Shown here: piece by piece, positions 8,537-16,887 of the stretch
Position numbering within the stretch: position 1 is the stretch's first letter
Layout: every line of letters starts with the position of its first letter
NCBI GenBank assembly: GCA_963839925.1
Contig: CAWIWV010000001.1
Coordinates: 2,232,001 to 2,296,000 of the forward strand
Length of the DNA: 64,000 bases
Direction: 5' to 3'
Source of the DNA: Bog-756 sp963839925
Lineage (GTDB): Bacteria > Actinomycetota > Acidimicrobiia > Acidimicrobiales > RAAP-2
Made by a program: the position numbers and the translations under genes
Notes under the pieces: generated by a model
Databases searched by the model: none
Told to the model about the DNA's origin: nothing
What the model saw: the letters and a program-made list of their open reading frames with translations, nothing else

Positions 8537-9735
8537 TGACGGTCACCAAAACACCGCTCACCTACAGCCCCTACGCCTACGAGATCCACGAGGATCCGTA
8601 TCCGATCTATGCGCGGATGCGGGCCGAAGCGCCCGTGTACCGCAACGACGAGCTCGACTTCTGGGCACTCTCCCGCCACGAAGACGTCCTGACCGCCTTC
8701 CGCAACGTCGACGGCTTCTCCAACTCCTACGGCGTGTCGATCGAACCGAGCGCGTTCGGACCCGATGCGCACAAGTTCATGTCCTTTCTCGCGCTCGACC
8801 CACCTCGTCACACCCGAATGCGCTCGCTGGTCGGCAAGGGGTTCACCCCGACCAAAGTCGCTGCGATGGAAGCGAACATCCGTGCCATCGCCCTCGAGCA
8901 TCTCGAACCGGCACTCGAGCGCGGATCGTTCGACTTCATTGCAGACTTCGCCGGCAAGTTGCCGATGGACGTGATCTCGGAACTGGTCGGGGTTCCCCGC
9001 TCCGATCGGGCGGAGATCCGCCGGCTGGCCGACGTGGTCGTCCACCGGGAGAGCGGGTTGTTCGACGTCCCGCCGGCGGGGCTCGAGGCAGCGATGACGC
9101 TGGTCGGCTACTACCAGAACATGGTCGACGAGCGACGGAAGTCGCGCAGCGACGACTTGACCTCGGCGCTCCTCGACGCGGAGATCGACGGGGACAGGCT
9201 CACCGACGACGAGATCATCGCCTTCCTCTTCTTGATGGTGGTTGCGGGCAACGAGACCACCACCAAGCTTCTCGGTAACGCGTGGTACTGGGGATGGCGC
9301 AACCCTGACCAACGGCGCAAGCCGTTCGACGACCCGGGTCGGATCCCGCACTGGATCGAAGAGACCCTCCGCTACGACACCTCGAGTCAGATGCTGCTTC
9401 GGGTGACTCGAGCTCCGATGGAGCTGCACGGCACCTCGATGCCCGAGGGCAGCCGGGTGCTCCTGCTGGTCGGGTCGGCGAACCGCGACGAATCGGTCTT
9501 CCCCGACGGGGATCGCTACGACCTCGATCGCGACACCAGCCGTCTGGTCAGCTTCGGCAGCGGACGCCATTTCTGCATGGGCGCACCGCTTGCCCGGCTC
9601 GAGGCTCGGGTGGGTCTCTCCGAACTGGTCAAACGAGTCGCCACCTACGACATCGATCCCGATGGCATCGAGCGGGTCCACTCGGTCAACGTCCGTGGGC
9701 TCGCCGCCGTGCCGACAGAAGTCCGGCTGCGCTGA
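8536..9735 (+). CDS. cytochrome P450 (CYP123-position homologue)
   Basis: A 399-residue soluble bacterial P450 starting at ATG 8536, overlapping the TetR stop. The oxygen-binding I-helix reads VVAGNETTTKL, the K-helix ExxR is EETLR, and the heme-binding loop is FGSGRHFCMGAPLARLE with the cysteine thiolate at about residue 347. It needs an electron donor; the operon ferredoxin is the obvious candidate. By position (TetR-P450-SDR-CYP51-ferredoxin) it corresponds to mycobacterial cyp123, although synteny alone does not prove the same subfamily. The substrate is unknown. Its stop overlaps the SDR start by one base. Confidence 0.9.
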   Translation: MTVTKTPLTYSPYAYEIHEDPYPIYARMRAEAPVYRNDELDFWALSRHEDVLTAFRNVDGFSNSYGVSIEPSAFGPDAHKFMSFLALDPPRHTRMRSLVGKGFTPTKVAAMEANIRAIALEHLEPALERGSFDFIADFAGKLPMDVISELVGVPRSDRAEIRRLADVVVHRESGLFDVPPAGLEAAMTLVGYYQNMVDERRKSRSDDLTSALLDAEIDGDRLTDDEIIAFLFLMVVAGNETTTKLLGNAWYWGWRNPDQRRKPFDDPGRIPHWIEETLRYDTSSQMLLRVTRAPMELHGTSMPEGSRVLLLVGSANRDESVFPDGDRYDLDRDTSRLVSFGSGRHFCMGAPLARLEARVGLSELVKRVATYDIDPDGIERVHSVNVRGLAAVPTEVRLR

Positions 9736-10547
9736 TGCCCCGCTTCGAAGCCAATCCGGAACGACGGCCGACCGTCGTGACCGGTGCGTCGTCGGGCATC
9801 GGACAGGCAACTGCACGAGCCTTGGCTGCCCTCGGGCACCCGGTGATCCTCGGCGCGCGGCGGGTCAGCCAGTGCGAGGAGACCGCGGCGGCCATCCGGA
9901 CGGACGGAGGCGAGGCGATCGCGATCCACCTCGATCTTGCCGACGGCGATTCCGTCGAGCAGTTTGCGGCGGCCGCCACGAAGGCGGTGGGCGCTGTCGA
10001 GATTCTGGTTTCGAATGCGGCGCAGAACGTTCCCGGAGCGGTGTTGGATACAGAGCCGAGCAAGTTCGACGAGGTGCTCCGAGTCAACCTTTCCGGTACC
10101 CACCGACTCATTCGCGCCTTGCTTCCCGCGATGACCTTTCGGCAACGGGGCGACATCGTGTTCGTCACCTCCGACGTCGCCGAGCGACCGCGTCCGTCGA
10201 TGGCCGCGTACGTCACCTCGAAGTGGGGGCTGGAGGGGTACGTGCGGTCGCTCCAGATGGAGCTCGAAGGAACCGGGGTCCGCGCCGGCATCGTCCGGCC
10301 CGGCCCGACGATGACCGGCATGGGCATGGACTGGGACCCCGAGATCACCGGCCAGGTCATCGAGCAGTGGGCGGAGTGGGGATTTGCTCGTCACTCGCAT
10401 TTCATGCGGCCCGATGGGGTGGCCCAGGCCATCGTGGCCGTCGTAAACCTTCCCCGGGGCGTCCACGCCACGGTCATGGAAGTACAACCGGAGGCACCGA
10501 TCCGTGACGATCTGCTCGACGAACTCAACAACGAACTGAACGACTGA
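9735..10547 (+). CDS. short-chain dehydrogenase/reductase (Rv0765c-position)
   Basis: A 270-residue SDR. The cofactor motif TGASSGIG is at residues 16-23, the Arg pair after beta-2 (GARRVS) suggests NADPH preference, and the catalytic region has VTSDVAE then AAYVTSKWG (YxxxK). It starts at an ATG overlapping the P450 stop (TGATG). In mycobacteria the equivalent gene lies between cyp123 and cyp51; a natural idea is that it oxidises or reduces the alcohol or ketone made by the flanking P450s. That role is inference. Confidence 0.88.
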   Translation: MPRFEANPERRPTVVTGASSGIGQATARALAALGHPVILGARRVSQCEETAAAIRTDGGEAIAIHLDLADGDSVEQFAAAATKAVGAVEILVSNAAQNVPGAVLDTEPSKFDEVLRVNLSGTHRLIRALLPAMTFRQRGDIVFVTSDVAERPRPSMAAYVTSKWGLEGYVRSLQMELEGTGVRAGIVRPGPTMTGMGMDWDPEITGQVIEQWAEWGFARHSHFMRPDGVAQAIVAVVNLPRGVHATVMEVQPEAPIRDDLLDELNNELND

Positions 10548-10567
10548 GAACTGAACGAGGTACGACC

Positions 10568-11983
10568 ATGACCACGATGCTTGACCGAGGACAACCACCG
10601 CGGGTCTCGGGTGGCGAAGAGGAGAACGGCCACCTCGAAGAGCTCCGGGTCGATCCGATCGCACTGATGAAGCGGGTCAGGGACGAGTGCGGGGACGTCG
10701 GAATCTTCCGCCTCGCGCAGCGGGACGTGGTGTTGCTCACCGGAGCGGAGGCCAACGAGCTCTTCTTCCGCGCTCCGGAGGAAGTTCTCGACCAAGCCGA
10801 GGCCTATCCGTTCATGACCCCGGTGTTCGGTGAGGGAGTCGTCTTCGACGCGCCGCCCGAGCGCAGGAGAGAGATGCTCCACAACCAGGCCCTCCGGGAC
10901 AAGTTCATGCGGGGCCACGCTGCGACCATCGCGGAGGAGGTCGAACAGATGGTGGCGGGATGGGCGGACGAAGGGGAGGTCGACCTGCTCGACTGGTTCG
11001 CCGAGTTGACCATCTACACCTCGTCGGCCTGCCTGGTCGGGAAGCGATTCCGCCAGGAGTTGGACAAGCAGTTCGCCGAGCTGTACCACGACCTCGAGCG
11101 GGGCACCGACGCCATCGCGTACGTCGATCCATACGCGCCAATCGAGAGCTTCCGCCGACGGGACGCCGCTCGAGCCGGACTGGTCCAGCTGGTCGAAGGG
11201 ATCATGGAACGGCGCAAGGCCGCTCCCCCGCCTGCAGATGACGAGCGGGATCTCCTCGACGTGCTCATGTCGATCACCAACGAGGACGGGTCGCCGCGGT
11301 TCTTGGCCGACGAGGTCACCGGCATGTTCATCTCGATGATGTTCGCCGGCCACCACACGACGTCGGGCACCGCCGCCTGGACGCTCATCGAGTTGCTCCG
11401 CCATCCCGAGGAGCTCGACAGTGTGCAGCGCGAGCTCACCGAGCTCTACTCGGACGGGAGTGAGGTCAGCTACCAAGCGTTGCGCGAGATCCCCCATCTC
11501 GAATCGGCGATCAAAGAAGCGCTGCGATTGCACCCGCCGCTCATCCTCTTGTTGCGGGTCGCCAAGGAGGATGTCGAGGTCGGTGAGTACACCATCACCC
11601 AGGGCCAGATGGTCGGCGCCAGTCCCGCGGTGTCCAATCGGATCCCCGAGGACTTCCCGGACGCTGATGAGTTCCAGCCGGCGCGCTACCTCTCCCCGCG
11701 TGAAGAGGACCGGACCAATCCGTGGACCTGGATCCCCTTCGGCGCCGGACGCCACCGTTGTGTCGGGGCCGCCTTCGCCATGATGCAGCTCAAGGCGATC
11801 TTCTCGGTCCTACTTCTCGACTGGGAGTTCGAGCTGGCCCAACCGCCGGACACCTACCGGAACGATCATTCGAAGATGGTGGTCCAGCTGCAGCAACCGT
11901 GCGTAGTCCGTTACCGTCGCAAGCCCAACGCACGGTTCGGTTCGCCGGCCCGGCAGCCCCAGCCGACCCGCCAACCGCAGTGA
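10568..11983 (+). CDS. cyp51: CYP51-family cytochrome P450 (sterol 14-alpha-demethylase type)
   Basis: A 471-residue P450 closely resembling M. tuberculosis CYP51 (Rv0764c) along its length, as judged from memory. Shared blocks include PRVSGG and GHLEE at the N-terminus, DPIALMKRVRDECGDVG, AYPFMTPVFGEGVVFDA in the B-C region, FAELTIYTSSACLVGK, the I-helix MFAGHHTTSGTA and the heme loop WIPFGAGRHRCVGAAF with Cys at residue 398. CYP51 removes the 14-alpha methyl of sterols in three steps using electrons from ferredoxin, which is the next gene and overlaps by one base. No sterol synthesis genes are visible here, so the physiological substrate remains open, as in mycobacteria. Confidence 0.93.
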   Translation: MTTMLDRGQPPRVSGGEEENGHLEELRVDPIALMKRVRDECGDVGIFRLAQRDVVLLTGAEANELFFRAPEEVLDQAEAYPFMTPVFGEGVVFDAPPERRREMLHNQALRDKFMRGHAATIAEEVEQMVAGWADEGEVDLLDWFAELTIYTSSACLVGKRFRQELDKQFAELYHDLERGTDAIAYVDPYAPIESFRRRDAARAGLVQLVEGIMERRKAAPPPADDERDLLDVLMSITNEDGSPRFLADEVTGMFISMMFAGHHTTSGTAAWTLIELLRHPEELDSVQRELTELYSDGSEVSYQALREIPHLESAIKEALRLHPPLILLLRVAKEDVEVGEYTITQGQMVGASPAVSNRIPEDFPDADEFQPARYLSPREEDRTNPWTWIPFGAGRHRCVGAAFAMMQLKAIFSVLLLDWEFELAQPPDTYRNDHSKMVVQLQQPCVVRYRRKPNARFGSPARQPQPTRQPQ

Positions 11984-12180
11984 TGCGGGTGTCGGTGGAC
12001 ATCGACCTCTGCCAGGGACACGGGGTCTGCGAATCCGAGGCGCCAACGGTGTTCGAGCTCGGCAAGAACCCCAAGGTGACCGTCCTGACCGCCAGCCCCG
12101 ATGAGACACTGCGCACCGCAGTCGAGGCCGCTGTCCGTTTCTGCCCGACATCCGCACTTCGCATCACCGAGGAGGAGTAA
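11983..12180 (+). CDS. [3Fe-4S]-type ferredoxin, P450 redox partner
   Basis: A 65-residue acidic ferredoxin. DLCQGHGVCESEAP supplies two of the cluster cysteines with His in the place of the usual second Cys (CxxHxxC), and RFCPTSAL supplies the third, the pattern of single [3Fe-4S] P450 ferredoxins such as Rv0763c. It starts at ATG 11983, sharing one base with the cyp51 stop, so the two are translationally coupled. It very probably donates electrons to CYP51 and perhaps to the upstream P450. No ferredoxin reductase gene is in the window. Confidence 0.92.
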   Translation: MRVSVDIDLCQGHGVCESEAPTVFELGKNPKVTVLTASPDETLRTAVEAAVRFCPTSALRITEEE

Positions 12181-12185
12181 TCAAC

Positions 12186-12752
12186 ATGCCGAACTTCCCA
12201 CGCAGCGAGCTCGAAGAGATGATGCAGCGCTGGATGGACATCAACAAGCGCTGCGAGGAACAGCTCGACTGGACGCCGATGGCCGACATGTACACCGAGG
12301 ACGCAACCTACGGGTGGAACGTCGGACCGAACGACGAGTTCATGGCGGTCGGGCGCAACGAGATCCGCGAGATCGCGCTGGGGCTCGAGATGGAAGGGCT
12401 CGGCGGATGGGTCTACCCCTACCAGTCGGTGCTCATCGACGACGCTCAGGGGCAGATCCTCGGGCTCTGGAAACAGATCGCGGACGCGACTCGAGCGGAT
12501 GGAACCCACTATGAGATCGCCGGTCTCGGGGGGAGCTGGTTCCGCTATGCGGGTGATTTCAAGTGGAGCTGGCAGCGTGACTTCTTCGACGTGGGGAACG
12601 CCACCGCCACCTACTTCGAGATGATCAAGGCCAATGCGCTCACCCCTGGAATGCAGAAGCGACTGGAGAAGGCCGCGTCCGGTGAGCGCCAGCCCGGGCA
12701 CTACCGGGTCGGCCAGGCCCCGGTCGGGCTGTGGGAGGTTCCCGGGGCGTAG
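12186..12752 (+). CDS. SnoaL/NTF2-like protein at the end of the cyp51 operon
   Basis: A 188-residue protein with a strong GAGGAGG ribosome site six bases after the ferredoxin stop. The central part (WTPMADMYTEDATYGWNVGPND, then the WKWSWQRDFFD-like pattern) looks like the NTF2/SnoaL fold that houses ketosteroid-isomerase-like and polyketide-cyclase enzymes. The tail is basic and probably extended. A hypothetical protein of similar size follows the ferredoxin region in mycobacteria, supporting it as part of the conserved operon. Its activity is unknown; isomerisation or binding of a steroid-like product is a reasonable inference only. Confidence 0.7.
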   Translation: MPNFPRSELEEMMQRWMDINKRCEEQLDWTPMADMYTEDATYGWNVGPNDEFMAVGRNEIREIALGLEMEGLGGWVYPYQSVLIDDAQGQILGLWKQIADATRADGTHYEIAGLGGSWFRYAGDFKWSWQRDFFDVGNATATYFEMIKANALTPGMQKRLEKAASGERQPGHYRVGQAPVGLWEVPGA

Positions 12753-12755
12753 GCC

Positions 12756-13835
12756 TCAGGTGTCGGCGAAGGCTTCGATCACCCGGGTCCGCCACTGCTT
12801 GACATCCTCGGAGTGGTCGGCGTCCGTCCGACCCATCCGGACCAGGATGAGATCGAGGTCCGGGCAGATGTCGATGTACTGCCCCTCGTGGCCGGCGGCC
12901 CAGAACGTTCCGTGCGTGCCCTCGCGGCTCCACCAGTGTGATCCGTAGTAGTCCCCATCGTCAGGGTCGACCGATCGCGGACGACGTCCGTGATCCACCC
13001 AACCTTGCGGGAGGAGCCGTCGGCCTTCCCACACCCCGTCCCGGAGATAGAGCAGACCGAACCGAGCGAAGTCCCGCGCCATGGCATAGACGTAGGAGGC
13101 CCCCACCCAGGTGCCCGCGTCGTCGAGTGTGACTGTGGCAGTCGTCATTCCCAAGGGACCGAACAACCTGTCGGTCAAAAGTGCTCGGTAGGCATCTCCA
13201 CGGCCCACCGCGTCGCCCACGATGCCCGAGATCACCAGGCTGGTGCCGCTCGAATAGTTGAACCTGGTGCCCGGGGGAGCGGCCAGCGGCCGATCGGCGG
13301 CGAACGTCGCCATGTCCTTCTGTCCGGTCCCGAACAGCATCTGCAGGATGTCGGAGTGCTCAGGGTCCTCGTACTCCTCGAGGAAGTCGAGCCCGTCGCG
13401 CATTTCCAGCAGTTGTTGCAGGGTGATTGCGTGACGAGGATCGTCCGTGTCCGCCCAGAGGGCGACCGGGGCGGGATCGTCGAGCGACAACGTTCCTTCC
13501 TCCACCAACATCCCGACAACGGCATGGAGCATCGACTTGGCCATCGACCACGACAGCAGCGGCGTCTCCTGCACGACCGGCTTCCCGGGTTTGTCCCACT
13601 GAGGCAGCAGCCCGCCGTAGCGCTCGAAGACCAGACGACCGCGATGGACGATGACGACGGCGTAGGTCTCGTGTAGAGGGCCCTCACTGTCGAAGGCTGC
13701 GGCGATCAGATCATCCAGCTCGACGCCATCCGGGAGGGGCGCGAGGGGCCACTCGGTCGTCGGCCAAGGGACGTCTTCCCCCTGCGCCGGCAGTGGAAGC
13801 AAGGGTGTCTCGCGAGGCAACTCTTCGTCTGACAT
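12756..13835 (-). CDS. serine hydrolase, beta-lactamase/esterase family (class C-like)
   Basis: About 359 residues of the beta-lactamase-related serine hydrolase fold. The nucleophile motif SMAK (SxxK) occurs in PLLSWSMAKSM, the second motif YxS/N is in RFNYSSGTS, and a C-terminal GTFWAAGHEGQYIDI segment takes the place of the KTG box (HEG/HxG type, common in esterases such as EstB and 6-aminohexanoate hydrolase). There is no signal peptide, arguing for a cytoplasmic esterase or amidase rather than antibiotic resistance. I prefer ATG 13835; a TTG nine bases upstream is an alternative. It converges on the cyp51 operon with a gap of only three bases. Confidence 0.85.
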   Translation of the reverse strand: MSDEELPRETPLLPLPAQGEDVPWPTTEWPLAPLPDGVELDDLIAAAFDSEGPLHETYAVVIVHRGRLVFERYGGLLPQWDKPGKPVVQETPLLSWSMAKSMLHAVVGMLVEEGTLSLDDPAPVALWADTDDPRHAITLQQLLEMRDGLDFLEEYEDPEHSDILQMLFGTGQKDMATFAADRPLAAPPGTRFNYSSGTSLVISGIVGDAVGRGDAYRALLTDRLFGPLGMTTATVTLDDAGTWVGASYVYAMARDFARFGLLYLRDGVWEGRRLLPQGWVDHGRRPRSVDPDDGDYYGSHWWSREGTHGTFWAAGHEGQYIDICPDLDLILVRMGRTDADHSEDVKQWRTRVIEAFADT

Positions 13836-13948
13836 CAGGAGCAAGCATCGCGCAACCCGCGCCTCGGGCGACGACCGATCGGCTTCAGGGCCTAACTCAT
13901 TCTTCGTCAGGGCACGTCCAACACAAGGTCAGGTTCCGGTCTACTCGG

Positions 13949-16810
13949 TTAAAGCTTCACCGTGGTGATGCCATCGACGTAGTTCATGGTGTAGTTCGGG
14001 TCGACCGCACCCGAACACGAGCTGGGATAGGTGCCGACCAAGGACGAGAGGATGGTGCCTGACACGCAGGTGGGGTGCGTGGTGAGGTTCGACGCGGTGT
14101 CGTTGTTGACAAAGCCTGAGTACTCCGGCGAGATGGTGGGCACCAGAACATCGAGGATCTGGGTCGCGCTCGACGCGGTGATGGTGAGCGTTGCCGGATT
14201 CACCGTGGTTGTGCCAGCGGCGTAGGTGATGGTGTAGTTCGGGTCGACCGCCCCCGAGCACGAGCTTGTGTAGCTCCCGACGACCGGCGAAGAGGTCGTG
14301 GTGCCCGATACGCAAGTGGGGTGGGGGGTGAGATTCGCCGCGGTGTTGCCGTTGACGAAGCCCGAATACTCGGGCGAGATGGTGGGCACCAGACCGCCGT
14401 AGGTCTGGGCTGCGTTCGATGCGGTGATCAGGAGCGTCGCCGGGTTCACCGAGGTCGTGCCGTCGAGGTAGGAGATCGCGTAGTTCGGGTCAACCGCCCC
14501 TGAACATGAGCTCGAGAAGCTACCGACCAATGAAGAGCTGGTGGTGCCCGAGATGCAACTAGGCAGCGCGGTGAGGTTCGCCGCGGTGTTGCCGTTGACG
14601 AAGCCCGAGTACTCGGGCGAGATGGTGGGCACCAGACCGCCGAAGGTCTGGGTCGCGTTCGACGCGGTGATCAAGAGCGTTGCCGGGTTCACGGTCGTCG
14701 TGCCAGGGAGGTACGAGATCGAGTAGTTCGGGTCGACCGCCCCTGAACAGGAACTGCCGTAGGTACCGACCAAGGATGAGATGGAGGTGCCCGAGAGACA
14801 GGTCGGGAGCGTGGTCAGGTTCGCCGCCGTGTTGCCGTTGACGAAGCCCGAATACTCGGGCGAGATGGTGGGCACCAGACCGCCGAAGGTCTGGGTCGCG
14901 TTCGACGCGGTGATCAAGAGCGTTGCCGGGTTCACGGTCGTCGTTCCGTCGACGTAGCCGATGGAGTAGTTCGGGTCGACCGCCCCGCTGCACGCGCTTG
15001 CATAGGTGCCGACCACGGACGAGCTGGTGGTGCCCGAAATGCAAACAGGCTGCGAGTTCAGATCCGCCGCGGTGTTGCCGTCGACGAAGCCCGAGTACTC
15101 GGGCGAGATGGTGGGCAAGGAACCACCGAAGGTCCCGATCCCACTCGAAGCAGTGATCGTGAGCGTTGCCGGATTCACCGTCGTCGTCCCGTCGACGTAG
15201 CTGATCGTGTAGTTGGGGTCGACCGCACCCGAGCAGGAGCTGCTGTAGGTGCCGACCAAGGACGAGCTGGTGGTGCCCGAGACGCAGGTCGGCAGCGTCG
15301 TGAGGTCTGCAGCGGTGTCGCCGCCGACGAAGCCCGAGTACTCCGGCGAGGTGGTGGGTGCCGGGTCACCGAAGTTCTGGGTCGCGTTCGACGCGGTGAT
15401 GGTGAGTGTCGCCGGGTTCACCGTGGTCGTGCCATTGACGTAGACGATGGTGTAGTTGGGGTCTGCTGCACCCGAGCACGAGCTGCTGTAGGTGCCCACC
15501 GGAGACGAGCCACTGGTGCCCGAAACGCAGGTGGGTGGCGTGGTGAGATCCCCCGCGTTGTCACCATCGACGAAACCCGAGTAATCGGGCGAGATGGTGG
15601 GTGCCGAGTCACCGAGGTTCTGATTCGCGTTCGATGCGGTGATCGTGAGCGTTGGCGGGATCGTCGTGGCATCGACCTGCACCGTGCCATCGAGATAGAC
15701 GATGCTGTAGTTCGGGTCGGCCGCCCCCGAGCAGGAGCTGGCGTACGTGCCGACCAGGGACGAGCTGCTGGTACCGGAGACGCACTTCGGCAGCGTGGAG
15801 AGGTCTGCCGCGGTGTTGCCGTCAACGAAGCCCGAGTACTCGGGCGAGATGGTGGGTGCCGAGTCGCCGAGGATCTGGGCGGCATTCGACGCAGTGATCG
15901 TGAGCGTTGCCGGATGAACCGTGGTCGTGCCATCGACGTAGACGATCGAGTACTTGGGGTCGACCGCCCCCGAGCAGGAGCTGGCATACGTGCCGACCGA
16001 GGACGAGCTGCTGGTACCCGCGACGCAAGTGGGAAGCGTGGTGAGGTTTGCCGCGGTGTTGCCGTTGACGAAGCCCGAGTACTCGGGCGAGATGGCGGGC
16101 ACCAAATTCCCGAAGCTTTGCGAGGCATTCGACGCGGTGATCGTGAGCGTTGGCAGCGGGCGCGGTGTGATGGTGTTGGAGAAAGCCGACGCGGGTCCAG
16201 TTCCCCTCGCGTTGGTTGCGGTCACCTCGAACCGGTAGTGAGTTCCGTTCGTCAGTCCCTTCACCGTGCAGCTGGTGATGGACTGTGTGCACGTCTTGAA
16301 TTCGGGACTCAACACTGCGTACTTGGTGATCTTGCTCCCGTTGTTGGGTGGAGCGGTCCAGGTGACCGTCGCCTGACCATTTTGAGCTACTGCTCTCACG
16401 GAGGTCGGCGCCGAGGGAACACCTGGCGTGACCTTGACCGATGCTGAAACCGCACCCAAGCCCACTCTGTTGCGAGCCCTCACCTTCACGGAGTACCTGA
16501 CGCCGTTCGTGAGCCGGTAGATGATGCAGGAGGTCTTGGTTCCCTTCGTCCTGCAGGTCTTGGATCCCGGGCTCGACACAACGGCGTAGCCGGTAATGGC
16601 GGTCCCGCCCTGGTTGGCCGGAGCTGTCCACTTGACGACTGCTGACGTATTGCCCGGGGTCGCGACAATTCGTGTTGGCGCTGCGGGCACGGTGACCGAC
16701 GCATAGGCCGATGGCACGAAGACCAGCGTTGCCAGCATTGCGAGTGTGAGCGTCCCAACTGCCGACAGGACAGAGAGAGGCCCCCTCCCCAATCCGCTCG
16801 ATTCCCCCAT
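13949..16810 (-). CDS. secreted repeat protein: two fibronectin type III domains plus nine MBG-like repeats
   Basis: A 953-residue exported protein. Signal peptide: hydrophobic core at about residues 12-36 with cleavage likely after SAYA. Two fibronectin-III domains follow (about residues 40-130 and 131-217; WTAPANQGGTAITGY and WTAPPNNGSKITKY). From residue 221 to the end are nine tandem repeats of about 81 residues. Each begins TLTITASN, contains SPEYSGFV and two Cys, and ends GTTTVNPA; they match the MBG/YDG-type beta-sandwich repeats of bacterial adhesins. No LPxTG, membrane anchor or other sorting signal is seen at the C-terminus, so attachment is unclear. A role in adhesion or matrix formation is inferred. 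Confidence 0.85.
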   Translation of the reverse strand: MGESSGLGRGPLSVLSAVGTLTLAMLATLVFVPSAYASVTVPAAPTRIVATPGNTSAVVKWTAPANQGGTAITGYAVVSSPGSKTCRTKGTKTSCIIYRLTNGVRYSVKVRARNRVGLGAVSASVKVTPGVPSAPTSVRAVAQNGQATVTWTAPPNNGSKITKYAVLSPEFKTCTQSITSCTVKGLTNGTHYRFEVTATNARGTGPASAFSNTITPRPLPTLTITASNASQSFGNLVPAISPEYSGFVNGNTAANLTTLPTCVAGTSSSSSVGTYASSCSGAVDPKYSIVYVDGTTTVHPATLTITASNAAQILGDSAPTISPEYSGFVDGNTAADLSTLPKCVSGTSSSSLVGTYASSCSGAADPNYSIVYLDGTVQVDATTIPPTLTITASNANQNLGDSAPTISPDYSGFVDGDNAGDLTTPPTCVSGTSGSSPVGTYSSSCSGAADPNYTIVYVNGTTTVNPATLTITASNATQNFGDPAPTTSPEYSGFVGGDTAADLTTLPTCVSGTTSSSLVGTYSSSCSGAVDPNYTISYVDGTTTVNPATLTITASSGIGTFGGSLPTISPEYSGFVDGNTAADLNSQPVCISGTTSSSVVGTYASACSGAVDPNYSIGYVDGTTTVNPATLLITASNATQTFGGLVPTISPEYSGFVNGNTAANLTTLPTCLSGTSISSLVGTYGSSCSGAVDPNYSISYLPGTTTVNPATLLITASNATQTFGGLVPTISPEYSGFVNGNTAANLTALPSCISGTTSSSLVGSFSSSCSGAVDPNYAISYLDGTTSVNPATLLITASNAAQTYGGLVPTISPEYSGFVNGNTAANLTPHPTCVSGTTTSSPVVGSYTSSCSGAVDPNYTITYAAGTTTVNPATLTITASSATQILDVLVPTISPEYSGFVNNDTASNLTTHPTCVSGTILSSLVGTYPSSCSGAVDPNYTMNYVDGITTVKL
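13952..16150 (-). repeat. nine tandem ~243-bp coding repeats (MBG-like domains)
   Basis: The array encodes nine copies of an 81-residue domain. Copies six to eight (roughly 14200-14950) are nearly identical in long blocks at DNA level, while copies one to five and nine are more diverged, indicating recent local expansion in the C-terminal half. Each unit keeps one Cys before SGT and one in SSCSGA, so each domain can form its own disulfide. Such near-identical units are prone to assembly collapse, so the true copy number could differ. Confidence 0.85.
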
Positions 16811-16887
16811 GAAGCCGCTCTATACCCATCCGGCGGACGATTTATGCATGCAGGCAGCTTTTGTTCGCTGACCTGCACAATGAGGTC

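Noticed and set aside
8326..9816. 496-residue open frame opposite the P450 gene
   Set aside because: Antisense shadow; the P450 on the plus strand has all catalytic motifs.
10391..11755. 454-residue open frame opposite cyp51
   Set aside because: Antisense shadow of a strongly conserved gene.
13952..16150. CRISPR array
   Set aside because: The periodic repeats are 243 bp, in one reading frame, and encode a protein domain; there are no short identical repeats with unique spacers.
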